From a virus: a DNA stretch of 21,018 nucleotides. The DNA lies in the IMG/VR virus record IMGVR_UViG_3300027881_000105, positions 1-21,018 of that record. One strand, given 5' to 3'. The translations under genes and the position numbers were made by a program. The first letter of the stretch is position 1. Every line of letters starts with the position of its first letter. Positions 20,903-21,018 of the stretch are shown here, piece after piece. Below the pieces are notes generated by a model. The model ran no database searches. It was not told where the DNA came from and was given only the letters and a program-made list of their open reading frames with translations.

Positions 20903-21018
20903 GGCTTCTACATCATCAAATACATCACACCAAAATACAAAAGGGTTATGCCCTTTTCTGGCTAGTGAGTGAAATACCAAGTGATCATTTATCTTCTTGC
21001 CAATACTTCCAGCAGGTA
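20897..21018 (-). CDS. Partial ORF at right edge, ending in site C
   Basis: An open frame enters from the right edge and gives 39 visible C-terminal residues, including GSIGKKINDHLVFHSLARKG, then HNPFVFWCDVFDDVEAT, ending at TAA 20899-20897. The stop sits exactly on the G/TTA crossover position of site C, as the 56-residue ORF does in site B. The 5' end, and therefore length and family, are outside the window. Moderately hydrophobic, possibly globular; unrecognised. Confidence 0.55.
   Translation of the reverse strand, partial: PAGSIGKKINDHLVFHSLARKGHNPFVFWCDVFDDVEAT

Noticed and set aside
18298-21018. CRISPR array or tRNA genes as explanation for the repeats in the early region
   Set aside because: The repeats are few, inverted, differ in inner sequence and lack regular spacers; no cloverleaf or CCA-ended structure was seen.

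Overview
This window is the late (virion) half plus part of the early region of a tailed, short-tailed (P22-like podovirus architecture) phage or prophage. The order portal, scaffold, major capsid protein, gp4-like connector, gp10-like hub, three large ejection-type proteins, tailspikes is the P22-type order. Convergent NinB and NinG genes on the opposite strand point to a lambdoid-type recombination region. The A+T-leaning composition and the style of the fibre proteins suggest a marine gammaproteobacterial host (Vibrio, Pseudoalteromonas or Shewanella type). That host assignment is inference; nothing in the window fixes it.

Layout. Positions 1-4441 (+): head module, with the 3' end of the portal gene, a small unknown, a GroES-like protein, a scaffold-like protein, an unknown, a putative head decoration protein and the major capsid protein, closed by a rho-independent terminator. 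Positions 4491-5833 (+): a beta-rich fibre-like gene with its own promoter, inserted between capsid and connector genes. Positions 5840-9259 (+): two small proteins, the gp4-like and gp10-like head-tail proteins, a short fibre-associated protein and a cupin. Positions 9247-14575 (+): three long proteins in the place of the P22 ejection proteins. Positions 14568-18301 (+): a modular tail fibre with a P22-tailspike-like N-terminus and a beta-helix tailspike. Most of these genes overlap or abut by a few bases, as in a translationally coupled operon.

Positions 18298-21018 (-): early region read towards the tailspike. It holds NinG, a small membrane protein, a 54-residue ORF, NinB, small unknown proteins, a 56-residue ORF and a partial ORF at the right edge. 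Three of the intergenic gaps hold 61-80 base imperfect inverted repeats with the architecture of integron attC recombination sites (ACATAAC/GTTATGT ends, unpaired spacers, an inner stem with an extra base always on the left arm, a variable loop). A fourth gap has a degenerate version. No integron integrase is present here. The arrangement looks like a small orphan attC cluster (CALIN-like) embedded in a phage recombination region, and it is the most unusual thing in the window. Two ORFs have their stop codon exactly at the predicted G/TTA crossover point of these sites. A compact divergent control region (about 20441-20561) carries two face-away promoters, a palindrome overlapping one -35 box, and a terminator only about 35 bases after the rightward promoter, implying a tiny RNA.

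All functional names are from reading the translated sequence and remembered family features; no database search was run.
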